DNA from: Rhodanobacter sp. B04
Lineage (GTDB): Bacteria > Pseudomonadota > Gammaproteobacteria > Xanthomonadales > Rhodanobacteraceae
Reading direction: 5' to 3'
Assembly (NCBI RefSeq): GCF_002001125.1
Contig: NZ_MUNV01000007.1
Coordinates: 124,001 to 188,000, forward strand
Length of the DNA stretch: 64,000 bases
Part shown: positions 52,572 through 61,381 of the stretch, in pieces
Position numbering within the stretch: position 1 is the first letter of the stretch
How the letters are laid out: each line of letters begins with the position of its first letter
Made by a program: the position numbers and the translations under genes
The notes under the pieces: model-generated
Database searches by the model: none
The model's input: only the letters and a program-made list of their open reading frames with translations
Told to the model about the DNA's origin: nothing

Positions 52572-52972
52572 ATGTCATCTCACGGCATCGTCAGACTGGA
52601 GAGTCCGTATCCATTCGCTGATACCGTGCAGCGGCTGCTCGCCGCCTTCGCCGAGAAAAGCATCAAGGTCTTCGCAACCATTGATCAGCAAGCAGAGGCT
52701 CGGCCGTCGGTTTGGCGATGCCTGCGACCACGCTGATCGTCTTCGGCAATCCGAAGGCGGGCACACCGCTCATGCTCGCCAATCCGCAAGTGGGCGTCGA
52801 TCTGCCGCTGAAGGTACTGGTGTGCGAGCCTGAGCCAGGCCAGGTCGCGGTGTTCTTTACCGCCGCGTCGGAGCTTGTCGAACGGCATTCCCTTTCGCCT
52901 GAATTGGCCGCCGGCCTGGTTCCGGCTGAGCGCCTGATTGCAGCTGTCATCGGAAAGAGCGTCGGCGCCTGA
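52572..52972 (+). pseudogene. DUF302-family protein, frameshifted
   Basis: From ATG 52572 the frame reads SSHGIVRLESPYPFADTVQR and KSIKVFATIDQQAEAR, the DUF302 N-terminus, but after Arg-44 one base is missing near 52704 and the frame soon stops. The remaining domain continues in another frame from about 52706: VGLAMPATTLIVFGNPKAGT, PLKVLVCEPEPGQV, SLSPELAAGL, to the stop at 52972. An intact gene would be about 134 residues. DUF302 proteins are small soluble proteins of unknown function. It begins 14 bases after the attC. Confidence 0.85.
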
Positions 52973-52998
52973 CCAGCAGGCAAGTGAACAACCGAGCG

Positions 52999-53283
52999 CT
53001 ACACCCTGACGAACCAAGGTATCGCCATCAGCGCAACCCCGATGGAGATCAACAGGAAAGTGCCGGACACGAAATACGGAAACGTCATCAGCGCCAGCCC
53101 GCATACCAGCGGAACGATCGCCCGTTGCTTTTTGCCGTACACGAAGAAGCCGAGCCCGATCGACCCGAACAGTACGCCCCAGAGTAGTGTCGCTGTGCTC
53201 AAGACAAGCTGACCGGCTTTGGCTTGGATGGCAGGATCGTACACCAACGCCGGACTGGTGGACTCGAGTGCATATGTCGGCAC
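52999..53283 (-). CDS. Small conserved membrane protein
   Basis: 94 residues with three hydrophobic segments (about 27-50, 55-73 and 73-92): LSTATLLWGVLFGSIGLGFF, then YGKKQRAIVPLVCGLALMTFPYFV. The family is widespread in proteobacteria and sometimes labelled amino acid transport protein, without experimental basis. It converges with the DUF302 pseudogene and is divergent from the S9 peptidase. Confidence 0.75.
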   Translation of the reverse strand: MPTYALESTSPALVYDPAIQAKAGQLVLSTATLLWGVLFGSIGLGFFVYGKKQRAIVPLVCGLALMTFPYFVSGTFLLISIGVALMAIPWFVRV

Positions 53284-53417
53284 GCACTTCTCCAGAAGCC
53301 GGAGAACGTGCCAATCTCTGCGCCGGGAGTCTGTTTACGGATATCCACCTTCTGTACTGCCTGATGGCATGGACGACATGCCGTCAGGCAGATCGCGCAT
53401 TCAAGTCGGGAGTTTTC

Positions 53418-55406
53418 ATGAAGTCTTCGGGATATTTCGCCTTTGCAACCTGCTTCGCTCTCACGCTGCCGCTGTCGGCTCATGCCGACGCGACTGCTTC
53501 GACGTTCCAGTTGAGCGACTTGCAGAAGATCGTGAACCTGGGCGAGCCGCAGATTTCGCCGGACGGCAAGCGCATTGCCGTTGTCGTTTCGACGCCGGAC
53601 TGGAAAGCCGACAAGAGCAAGCAGGAAATCGACCTGGTGGACAGCGCCAGCGGCGCGCGGCGCATGCTGACCTGGAAGCGCGAAGGCATCTCGTCGCCAC
53701 GCTGGTCGCCGGACGGCACGCGACTGGCCTTCATCGCCGATGATGCAGAGACCAAGCAGGGACAGTTGTTCGTGATGCCGATGGACGGCGGCGATGCGCA
53801 GCGCATCACCGACATCAAGCGCGGCGTGGACTCGTTCAGCTGGAGCCCCGATGGCAAGCAGATCGCCTTCGTCAGCGAAGACGAGCCGGCCAATGCGAAG
53901 GCCATCAAGGAACACGACGATGCGTTCCAGGTCACCGACAACCACTTTCTCACCCGCGAGGCGCTCACTCCGTGGCATCTGTGGCTGGTGCCCAGCGCGG
54001 GCGGCGCGGCGAAACGGCTTACCCAGGGCAGCTACAGCCTGCAGACCGACCAGCAGGACGACACGCCGCAGCCGGCGTGGAGCCGCGATGGCCGCAGTAT
54101 CGCATTCGTCCGTTTTCCCGGCCCGTACTGGGGACCGTCGTTCCACTCCGTGATCGCTGCCGTGGATGCCAACGGTGGCGAGCCACACACCCTGGTGTCG
54201 GATGAAGGATCGGCCAACGTCACCTACGCGCTGGACAGCGATCAATTCGCCTTCGTGCGCCCGCGCAACGGCGACCAGAACAACGGCAATGCGGTCTACG
54301 TGACGACCGGCGGCAACACCCGCGACGTCACCCAGGCGCTGGCACGCAACCTCAACGGCTATGCCTGGCTGCCGCGCGGCAAGTCGCTGCTGCTGGCCGC
54401 CGAGGACGGCACTCACTCGGTGCTGTGGGAGCAGCCGCTGTCGGGGGCGGCGAAGAAGCTCGATCTCGGCGAGGTGGAAGCGGGTGCCGACGTGAGCGTC
54501 TCGAAAACCGGCGCACTGGCCTTCATCGGCAGCACCACGGCGCATCCGGGCGAGCTGTACGTGATGGATTCGGTGAGCGCAAAGCCGCGTCGGCTTACCA
54601 ATCTCAACACCTTCGTCGACAGCCTCGCGCTGGGCCGCACCGAATCGGTCGAGTGGCAGGAACCAGACGGTTTCCACGAGGATGGCGCGCTGACCTATCC
54701 GGTCGGCTACCAGCGCGGCCAGGCCTATCCGCTGGTGCTGGTGATCCACGGCGGTCCGGAAGCAGCCTCCACCGTGAGATTCTCGCCGCTGCCGCAGTTG
54801 CTGGCCGCGCAGGGCTTCGTGGTGTTCCAGCCGAACTACCGCGGCAGCACCAACCTCGGCGATGCCTACCAGCACGCGATCTTCCGCGACACCGGCGTGG
54901 GTCCGGGCAATGACGTGATGGCCGGCGTGGCCGCCGTGCAGAAGCTCGGCATCGTCGATGCGCAGCGCATCGGCGTCACCGGCTGGTCCTACGGTGGCTA
55001 CATGACCACATGGCTGACCGGCCATTACCCGATCTGGAAAGCCGCCGTATCCGGCGCGGCGCTGACCGACTGGGTCATGGACTACACCGTGTCGTACTAC
55101 CAGACCGGCGACACCTATTTCTTCGGCGGCTCGCCGTGGATGGCGAAGTACAAGGACATCTGGCGCGAACAGTCGCCGATCGCCTATGCCCACAACGTCA
55201 CCGCGCCGACCCTGATCATGGGCGACGTGGGCGACCCCAACGTGCCGCTGCTGAACAGCTACGAGTGGTACCACGCGCTGCGCGACAACGGCGTGCCGGT
55301 GGAGTTCTACGCCTATCCGGTGGACACGCATTTCCCCAAGGACATCGTGCGCACCACCGACGTCTACCGGCGCTGGGTGGGCTGGATGACGCAGCATCTG
55401 AAGTGA
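53418..55406 (+). CDS. S9-family prolyl oligopeptidase, secreted
   Basis: 662 residues with a signal peptide (SAHADA). An N-terminal beta-propeller with TolB-like WD repeats (ISPDGKRIAVVVS, RWSPDGTRLAFIAD, SWSPDGKQIAFVSE) and a C-terminal alpha/beta hydrolase with nucleophile Ser in GWSYGGYM (about 565), Asp in GDVGDPNVP and His in VDTHFPKD. Likely cleaves after Pro or similar residues in periplasmic or external peptides. A longer frame back to 53187 is not used because the signal peptide begins at 53418. Confidence 0.92.
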   Translation: MKSSGYFAFATCFALTLPLSAHADATASTFQLSDLQKIVNLGEPQISPDGKRIAVVVSTPDWKADKSKQEIDLVDSASGARRMLTWKREGISSPRWSPDGTRLAFIADDAETKQGQLFVMPMDGGDAQRITDIKRGVDSFSWSPDGKQIAFVSEDEPANAKAIKEHDDAFQVTDNHFLTREALTPWHLWLVPSAGGAAKRLTQGSYSLQTDQQDDTPQPAWSRDGRSIAFVRFPGPYWGPSFHSVIAAVDANGGEPHTLVSDEGSANVTYALDSDQFAFVRPRNGDQNNGNAVYVTTGGNTRDVTQALARNLNGYAWLPRGKSLLLAAEDGTHSVLWEQPLSGAAKKLDLGEVEAGADVSVSKTGALAFIGSTTAHPGELYVMDSVSAKPRRLTNLNTFVDSLALGRTESVEWQEPDGFHEDGALTYPVGYQRGQAYPLVLVIHGGPEAASTVRFSPLPQLLAAQGFVVFQPNYRGSTNLGDAYQHAIFRDTGVGPGNDVMAGVAAVQKLGIVDAQRIGVTGWSYGGYMTTWLTGHYPIWKAAVSGAALTDWVMDYTVSYYQTGDTYFFGGSPWMAKYKDIWREQSPIAYAHNVTAPTLIMGDVGDPNVPLLNSYEWYHALRDNGVPVEFYAYPVDTHFPKDIVRTTDVYRRWVGWMTQHLK

Positions 55407-55472
55407 TCGCGGGCCATCCATGGCCCGCAGCTCCGGGGAGCCATCGCCCCGGAGCTGCCCGCATGCCGAAAC

Positions 55473-56453
55473 TCAGCGACTGATCACCACGGGAAGCGAC
55501 GAGAGCTGCCGTGCCTGATCATCGAGCAGATGCGCCACGACCGGATCGAGGCTGCGCATGAACGCCTCGACCTGCGTCGTGTAGTTCGAGGCACTGCCCA
55601 ACTGCTGGTTGATCTCTTCGTGGGTCATGTCCTGTTCGAGCACCTGCGCATGCATGCCGAGCCGGGTCGCCTTGTCGACGAAGCGATGCGCCTGCGGACA
55701 GGACTCGGCACGCCGGCTGGAGCACACGGCCAGAAACGGCGCACCGGGCGCATGCAACTGCTGCAATGGCGACGCGGCCTGCCACACTGCCGGATCGCTG
55801 CCGAACGCGCGATCGTACAGACGCAGGTGGCGCGACTGCATGGTCTGCACCACATCCAGCGACGCGCTGTCCAAAGACACCGTACCGAGCCAGGGCGTAG
55901 CACCCAATTGCAATGCGATCGCCGGCTCAGCCGCCAGCAGATCGACCAGATGCGCCCCTGCGGAATGCCCCATCAGGATGAACTTCCGGCGATCGCCACC
56001 CCACTCCGTCGCCTGTCGCTGCGCCTGTACCAGCGCCTGCGCCACGTCGCGTGCCTGTTGCAGCGGAGCCGCATCGGGCAGCAGTCGATAGTTGACTGAA
56101 ATCAGGATGAAACCGCGCGGCACCCAACGCGCCACCTTGTTCTGGATGACATTCTTCGCCGCCTTGTCGCCGATCGCCCAGGCGCCGCCGTGCACCATGA
56201 AGATCACCGGCGCACGATCGGCCTGCATCGGCGCATAGACATCGAAGCGCTGCTTCGGATCGCTGCCGTAGGCCACATCGCGCACCACTCGGATGCCAGC
56301 AGGCAGCACGGCCGCCCCCGGGTTGCCAGCCTGCGCACGGCGTTGCATCAAGGCATCCCGCAACGCGCCTGCGCAGACAGGCTGCCAGCTCAGGGCGGAT
56401 GCCAGTGCGATCACGGCGAGTGCCCAGCTCACCTTCCTTTGCCATCGGAACAT
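55473..56453 (-). CDS. Secreted alpha/beta-hydrolase (carboxylesterase type)
   Basis: 326 residues from ATG 56453, with a signal peptide (MFRWQRKVSWALAVIALA). HGGAWAIGDK is the oxyanion-hole motif of the hormone-sensitive lipase class; GHSAGAHLVDLL holds the nucleophile Ser. Typical of BD-FAE-like esterases. The ATG shares its A with the stop of the sterol-desaturase gene (TGATG), so the two are translationally coupled. Substrate unknown. Confidence 0.87.
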   Translation of the reverse strand: MFRWQRKVSWALAVIALASALSWQPVCAGALRDALMQRRAQAGNPGAAVLPAGIRVVRDVAYGSDPKQRFDVYAPMQADRAPVIFMVHGGAWAIGDKAAKNVIQNKVARWVPRGFILISVNYRLLPDAAPLQQARDVAQALVQAQRQATEWGGDRRKFILMGHSAGAHLVDLLAAEPAIALQLGATPWLGTVSLDSASLDVVQTMQSRHLRLYDRAFGSDPAVWQAASPLQQLHAPGAPFLAVCSSRRAESCPQAHRFVDKATRLGMHAQVLEQDMTHEEINQQLGSASNYTTQVEAFMRSLDPVVAHLLDDQARQLSSLPVVISR

Positions 56454-57268
56454 CACGGTCTCCCCAGTGCGATACGACATGCCGCACGCAGATCCGGTGC
56501 AGCGAGCAGATCGGCGGCCAGACGCCGCCATTCGCCAAAGGCGATCACCAGCGGCCGCTGCGAATCCAGCGGGTGCGCCAGGCCGTAGCGGATCGGCTGT
56601 TCTTCACGCTCCTCGCGCAGCGTGCCGAACATGCGGTCGAACACGATCAGCACACCGCCGTAATTGCAATCCAGATACTCGGCATTGGACGCATGATGGA
56701 CGCGATGGTGCGCCGGCGTGTTCAGTACCCACTCCAGCACGCCCAGCCTGCCCACCGCTTCGGTATGCAGGAAGAACTGGTAATGCAGGTCGAACGCCAG
56801 CAGGGCGAACACCATGCGCGGATCGAGGCCGGCCAGCACCAGCGGCACGTAGAACACCCAGCCGAACGACAGCAGGTGGGTCCAGCCCAGCCGCACCGCC
56901 GACAACAGCGTCATCTGCTCCGGCGTGTGATGCACCGCGTGGTTCGCCCACATCCAGCGGATCGTGTGGCTGCAGCGGTGGTAGCCGTAATAGGCGAACT
57001 CCACCGCGACGAAACCGGCCAGCCACACGCGCCAGTCGCGCACCGGCCAGTGCACCGGCGCCAGTCGGCTGATCGCGGCAAACAGGCTGGCCAGCGCCAG
57101 ACCGCTCAATGCGCCTGCAAGGACATTGCCGATGCCCACGGCCAGCGACGCCAGCGCGCCGCGGCCGTCATAGCCGACCCTGGCGATGCGCCGGCGCCAC
57201 AGCCATTCCAGCAGCACGCAGACCAGCATCACCAGCAGGAAGCCGGGCGAGCGACCAAGACGTTCCAT
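56453..57268 (-). CDS. Sterol desaturase/fatty acid hydroxylase family protein
   Basis: 271 residues with four or so helices and the eight-His di-iron pattern: HRCSHT, HAVHH, and HHRVHH. The family hydroxylates or desaturates lipids such as sterols, fatty acids or hopanoids using O2. First gene of a two-gene unit with the esterase. The substrate cannot be inferred. Confidence 0.9.
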   Translation of the reverse strand: MERLGRSPGFLLVMLVCVLLEWLWRRRIARVGYDGRGALASLAVGIGNVLAGALSGLALASLFAAISRLAPVHWPVRDWRVWLAGFVAVEFAYYGYHRCSHTIRWMWANHAVHHTPEQMTLLSAVRLGWTHLLSFGWVFYVPLVLAGLDPRMVFALLAFDLHYQFFLHTEAVGRLGVLEWVLNTPAHHRVHHASNAEYLDCNYGGVLIVFDRMFGTLREEREEQPIRYGLAHPLDSQRPLVIAFGEWRRLAADLLAAPDLRAACRIALGRP

Positions 57269-57292
57269 CAGCGGACTCCGTCGAGCATGCCA

Positions 57293-57940
57293 TCAATGAC
57301 CGCAGGCAATCGCATTGCCGCTGGGATCGGTGCAGCTTCCCGTATGCGTCACACCCTGGCCCTTGGTGTAGCTGGTCTGCCCGGTATAGGTGTCGCCGCT
57401 GGCATTGGTGATGGTGCTGTCGTGCGTGGCGGTGCCGTTCGACGCCGTGGTGCTTCCCTCATAGCTGCCGCGCGCACCGCTGGCCGTGGTCTCGCTGCTG
57501 GCGTTCCAGCTGCCGCTGGCATTGCGCGCGTAGTTGCCGCTGCTGTTGTAACTGCCGTCGGAAGCGCTGGTGCCCGATTGCTGGTAGCTGCCCTGGGCCG
57601 AGCCGTCGGTGTTGCGCGTATAGCTGTTGTGGCCGCTGAAGCTGCCACCGTTGGCACCGGTGACCTGAGTGCCGCCCTGATGGCTCACGCTGCCATCCGG
57701 GTTCACCGAGGTATACGCGCCGTGGGCCGCCGTACCGTTCGGGCCGGATGCGCGGGTACCGCGAAAGTGGGTCAGGCCACCCTGGCCATTGACGACCGTG
57801 CCACCGATGTGGCCGACCTGCTGGCCATTGGCCTGGAGGCGGGAACCGTGGACGCGGGCCTGGGCCGGATGGGTCGCGCCGAGTGCGATGGCGCCGACGA
57901 TGGCCAGTGAGGCAAGACGGGCATGGGAAGACACGGTCAT
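57293..57940 (-). CDS. Secreted Gly/Ser/Thr/Asn-rich repetitive protein
   Basis: 215 residues from ATG 57940: a signal peptide (cleavage near HPAQA), then a low-complexity body rich in Gly, Ser, Thr and Asn with short repeats of GSY plus a few small residues, in alternating beta-type pattern. It ends in GSCTDPSGNAIACGH with two cysteines. It resembles surface or matrix proteins, but I do not recognise a family. It is divergent from the two-component system, with a 211-base shared upstream region. Confidence 0.75.
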   Translation of the reverse strand: MTVSSHARLASLAIVGAIALGATHPAQARVHGSRLQANGQQVGHIGGTVVNGQGGLTHFRGTRASGPNGTAAHGAYTSVNPDGSVSHQGGTQVTGANGGSFSGHNSYTRNTDGSAQGSYQQSGTSASDGSYNSSGNYARNASGSWNASSETTASGARGSYEGSTTASNGTATHDSTITNASGDTYTGQTSYTKGQGVTHTGSCTDPSGNAIACGH

Positions 57941-58151
57941 GGCAAATCTCCTGCGCGAATGAAGTGGAAGTGACCGCCCATCGGAACGATCCGATGGCGT
58001 GGAGCCACTCTCCCCCAAAGCCATCGACAAGGTGTTTCCGGAAACGCCCGGATGTGAGCAGGTGTTGCCGAATGCGCGGCAGAAACATTTGCTTGCAAAT
58101 GGCGAACTGGCGGGCTTGCTGGTGCCCCGGACTCACGACATAGTCGCCGCC

Positions 58152-58868
58152 ATGGAATCGATCCACATCCTTGTCGTCGACGACGACCTGCGCCTGCGCG
58201 ACCTGCTGGAACGCTATCTGACCCAGCAGGGCTTCCACGTGCGTGGTGCCGCCCACGCCGCCGCGATGCGCCGCGAACTGTCCGCACATCACGTCGACCT
58301 GATCGTGCTCGACCTGATGCTGCCGGACGCCGATGGCCTGGAGCTGTGCCGTAGCCTGCGCGCGGAGGGCATCGAGACGCCGATCATCATGCTCACCGCG
58401 AAAGGCGACGAGGTGGATCGCATCGTCGGCCTGGAAATCGGCGCCGACGATTACCTGGCCAAGCCGTGCAACCCGCGCGAACTGGTCGCGCGCATCCGCG
58501 CGGTGATGCGCCGCCGGCCGCGTGCACCGGCCGGCGCGCCGCAGGCCGAGCAAGGGCCGGTACAGTTCGGCCGCTTCAGCTTCGAACCGGCCACCCGCCA
58601 GCTGCTCGATGAAGGCACCCCGATCAAGCTGACAAGCGGTGAATTCGCGGTGCTGGCGGCCCTCGTGACGCGTCCGTTCGAGACGCTCAGCCGCGAGCGG
58701 CTTATCGCGCTGGCGCGCGGTCGCGATCACGAAGCCTTCGATCGCAGCATCGACGTGATGGTCTCGCGCCTGCGCCGCTGCCTGGAGGACGAGCCCCGGC
58801 AACCACGCTGGCTGCAGACGGTCTGGGGCGAGGGCTATGTGTTCGTGCCCGACGGCGACCGCCCATGA
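58152..58868 (+). CDS. OmpR-family response regulator
   Basis: 238 residues: a receiver domain with the acidic pair DDD near the N-terminus, phospho-acceptor Asp in LIVLDLMLPDADG and Lys in LAKPCNPREL, then a winged-helix Trans_reg_C domain ending WLQTVWGEGYVFVPDG. ATG 58152 is chosen because the upstream 51 codons (from 57999) lack homology. Its stop overlaps the sensor kinase start by four bases. The closest well-known relative by pattern is OmpR. Confidence 0.93.
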   Translation: MESIHILVVDDDLRLRDLLERYLTQQGFHVRGAAHAAAMRRELSAHHVDLIVLDLMLPDADGLELCRSLRAEGIETPIIMLTAKGDEVDRIVGLEIGADDYLAKPCNPRELVARIRAVMRRRPRAPAGAPQAEQGPVQFGRFSFEPATRQLLDEGTPIKLTSGEFAVLAALVTRPFETLSRERLIALARGRDHEAFDRSIDVMVSRLRRCLEDEPRQPRWLQTVWGEGYVFVPDGDRP

Positions 58869-60157
58869 AACGTGCGCCGACCACCTTCTCACTGGTGCTG
58901 GCGCTGGTCGCACTGGCCTTGCTGCTGGCACTGACCCTCGCTGGCTTGCTGTCGACCCGTGGCGGCCTTAAGGCCGCCGGCGAGACCTATGGCCGGCTCG
59001 TCGTATCGACCGCCTTGGCTGCCGACGAGCTGTCCACTCGCTCGGACGGCGCCTCGATGCGTACGCTCGATGCACTGAAACAGGCCGGCGTGGCTTTCTC
59101 GACCTCCGCGCCGCCGCCGCCCACGGTACGGGTGGCATCGGTGATCCGGGAAATCGGCCGCACCGCCGGCGACCTGCTCGGCGATCCCTCGCGGGTCGTG
59201 GTCACCCAGTCGCTGCAGTCCTCGCAGATCTGGGTGCGCAGCGAACACGATCCGCGCCGATGGATCGTGCTGCATGCCGTCAGCTACCGTCAGCAACTGA
59301 TCGACTCGACCCTGGTGGTGACGCTGCTGGCCGGCCTGATCGCGCTGGCGATTGCAGGCTTCGCCGCACGCCTGCTGACGCGCCCGCTGGAGCGACTCTC
59401 GGCGCATGCCACGGCCTTGTTGGCGGGCGACCCGATGATCCAGCAGTTGCACGGCAGCCCGCGCGAGGTGCGCCAGCTGGCCCAGGCCATCGGCACAGCC
59501 GGCGCACGCTTGCGCGGCGTGGCTCGCGAACGCGAGCTGATGCTGGCCGGCATCTCGCACGACTTGCGCACCCCGCTGGCACGGCTGCGCCTCGCGCTGG
59601 AACTGGGCGACGCCGATGATCCGCAGCGGCGCGAGGCGATGGTGGGCGACCTGCAGGAACTCGACAGCGCACTCGAACAATGCCTCGCCTTCGTGCGCGA
59701 TGGTCGTGACGAGGCATTGCGCGAGGTCGACATCATCACCCTGGTCGGCCAGCTGCTGGCCTTGCGCGGGCAACCCGACGCTTGGCAGCTGGAGGGCCCA
59801 TCACTGCTGCCGGCCAGGATACGGCCCACCCTGCTGCGCCGGGCCATCGGCAATCTCATGGACAACGCCGAGCGTCATGGTGCCGCCCCGTTCAAGGTGT
59901 CGCTTGGCTGCGACGGTGGCGTGCTTTTCGTGTGCGTGACCGACCACGGCCCCGGCATACCGGCAAGCTTGCTCGACCGGCTCGGCCAGCCGTTCCTGCG
60001 CGGCGATCAGGCGCGCAGCAGCGCCGGCAGCGGGCTCGGTCTGAGCATCGTGATGCGCGCCGCCGAGCTGCACGGCGGCACGTTCGAACTTGGCAATGGC
60101 AGCTACGGCGGCCTGGCAGCCACGATCCGGATTCCGGCCGCGCCCACAAACATCTGA
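58865..60157 (+). CDS. EnvZ-like sensor histidine kinase
   Basis: 430 residues: helix 1 (about 12-30), a periplasmic domain, helix 2 (about 150-170), a HAMP domain, the H-box ISHDLRTPLARLRLALE, N-box NLMDNAERHG, and G-boxes DHGPGIP and GSGLGLSI. It phosphorylates the response regulator encoded just upstream. The periplasmic sensor region is Ser/Thr/Pro-rich with no known fold by eye. The signal sensed is unknown; osmolarity as in EnvZ is only an analogy. Confidence 0.92.
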   Translation: MKRAPTTFSLVLALVALALLLALTLAGLLSTRGGLKAAGETYGRLVVSTALAADELSTRSDGASMRTLDALKQAGVAFSTSAPPPPTVRVASVIREIGRTAGDLLGDPSRVVVTQSLQSSQIWVRSEHDPRRWIVLHAVSYRQQLIDSTLVVTLLAGLIALAIAGFAARLLTRPLERLSAHATALLAGDPMIQQLHGSPREVRQLAQAIGTAGARLRGVARERELMLAGISHDLRTPLARLRLALELGDADDPQRREAMVGDLQELDSALEQCLAFVRDGRDEALREVDIITLVGQLLALRGQPDAWQLEGPSLLPARIRPTLLRRAIGNLMDNAERHGAAPFKVSLGCDGGVLFVCVTDHGPGIPASLLDRLGQPFLRGDQARSSAGSGLGLSIVMRAAELHGGTFELGNGSYGGLAATIRIPAAPTNI

Positions 60158-60173
60158 CCCGAGGTCATCTTGC

Positions 60174-61022
60174 ATGTCGATCCTGCCTCGCCTCTCTGCC
60201 TGCCTCGCCCTGTCCATCCTGACCGGCAGCGTGCACGCCCAGCAGGCCGTATCCGCGCCGCGCGCCGACGGCGCACTGACACCGCTGATGGTCTACGAGG
60301 CAAGCAGTGCGACATGCCCGCCGCTGCTGCTGATTTCGCCCGGCGCCGGTGGCGACGAAAAAGGCATGCGCTATCTCGGCGAAGCGATGAGCCGGGATGG
60401 CTGGCGCACGATCGTGCTGGGCCATCGCGAGAGTGGCATGGCGCCTTTGCGTGCCGATATCCGCCGCAGCGGCGGCATCCGCCGTGGCGTGGCCGCGATG
60501 GTGTCGACCCCGGCCGACTACCATGCCCGCCTGATGGACATCGACGCTGCACTGCAATGGTCGCAGCAGCGTTGCCGGGCACCGTTCAAGGCGCTGCTCG
60601 GCCACTCGATGGGCGCACGCACGGTGCAGATCGAGGCGGGCGCGCTGAACAAGATCGGCATACGCGGCGAAGGCGGCTTCGACGCCTACGTGGCGCTGTC
60701 GCCGGCCGGCCCGGATGAGGTGTTTCCGGTCGCCGCGGAACGCAACATCCAGCTGCCGATGCTGATGATCACCGGCACCCGCGACAGCGGAACGGAAGGC
60801 GATTACCACTGGCGCATGCAGGCCTTCGACGCGCTGACCACCCCGTGCAGCTGGCTGGCGGTGATCGACGGCAGCACGCACATGAACTTCGCCGGGATCG
60901 GCCTCGCCGGCACAACCCGGGCGGCCACCGTTGCACTGACCGTGAGCTGGCTGGATGCCTTGCGCGCGGGTCGCTGCGGGCAACCCCCAAGCCTCGCCGG
61001 GGTAAGCCTTACCCGCAAATAA
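60174..61022 (+). CDS. Secreted alpha/beta-hydrolase
   Basis: 282 residues with a signal peptide (GSVHAQ). The nucleophile motif GHSMGART sits around residue 140; LISPGAGGDEKG forms the oxyanion-hole loop, and a late Asp (ITGTRDSG) and His (GSTHMNF) complete the triad. It resembles predicted dienelactone hydrolase-like esterases. It lies 16 bases after the sensor kinase, so it may be co-transcribed with the two-component genes. Confidence 0.82.
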   Translation: MSILPRLSACLALSILTGSVHAQQAVSAPRADGALTPLMVYEASSATCPPLLLISPGAGGDEKGMRYLGEAMSRDGWRTIVLGHRESGMAPLRADIRRSGGIRRGVAAMVSTPADYHARLMDIDAALQWSQQRCRAPFKALLGHSMGARTVQIEAGALNKIGIRGEGGFDAYVALSPAGPDEVFPVAAERNIQLPMLMITGTRDSGTEGDYHWRMQAFDALTTPCSWLAVIDGSTHMNFAGIGLAGTTRAATVALTVSWLDALRAGRCGQPPSLAGVSLTRK

Positions 61023-61381
61023 GATCTGCCGCATGGGGGGGCGATCGACCCCATCCCTGCGACGCTACACGTCCAATCCGACCCGGTCCGGGCATGCCCG
61101 GCATCTGGTCAAGAGCATCCAGCCTTGCGTTAAAGAATGCGATCACAACGCAGTTGCGGGAGGATCGCCGGGCAATGGCATGACCAGTGCTTGGAATTTC
61201 GATGGAAATTGCGATGCACCGACGGAACCGGTTCGATCCATAATGGTTGTGGCCGATGGGATATCTGCCAGACGAGTGACCTGGCCTTGAGCAGGTTTGC
61301 CCAACATGGCGACATGGATGCCCGCAACATGAATTTTGTGCTCGCAGTTCTGCAGGAGTGTCTCAGAGCGGGGGGAGGCAA
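61023..61381. other. Intergenic region before the diguanylate cyclase
   Basis: 359 bases without a supported gene. It holds an inverted repeat AATTTC-GATG-GAAATT (61195-61210), a plausible operator, and ends with the GGGGGGAGG ribosome-binding site of the next gene. Confidence 0.45.

Noticed and set aside
53199-55421. A 740-codon open frame antisense to the S9 peptidase
   Set aside because: Opposite a well-supported gene, with no motif or ribosome-binding site; stops are rare in this frame because of GC-rich codon use.
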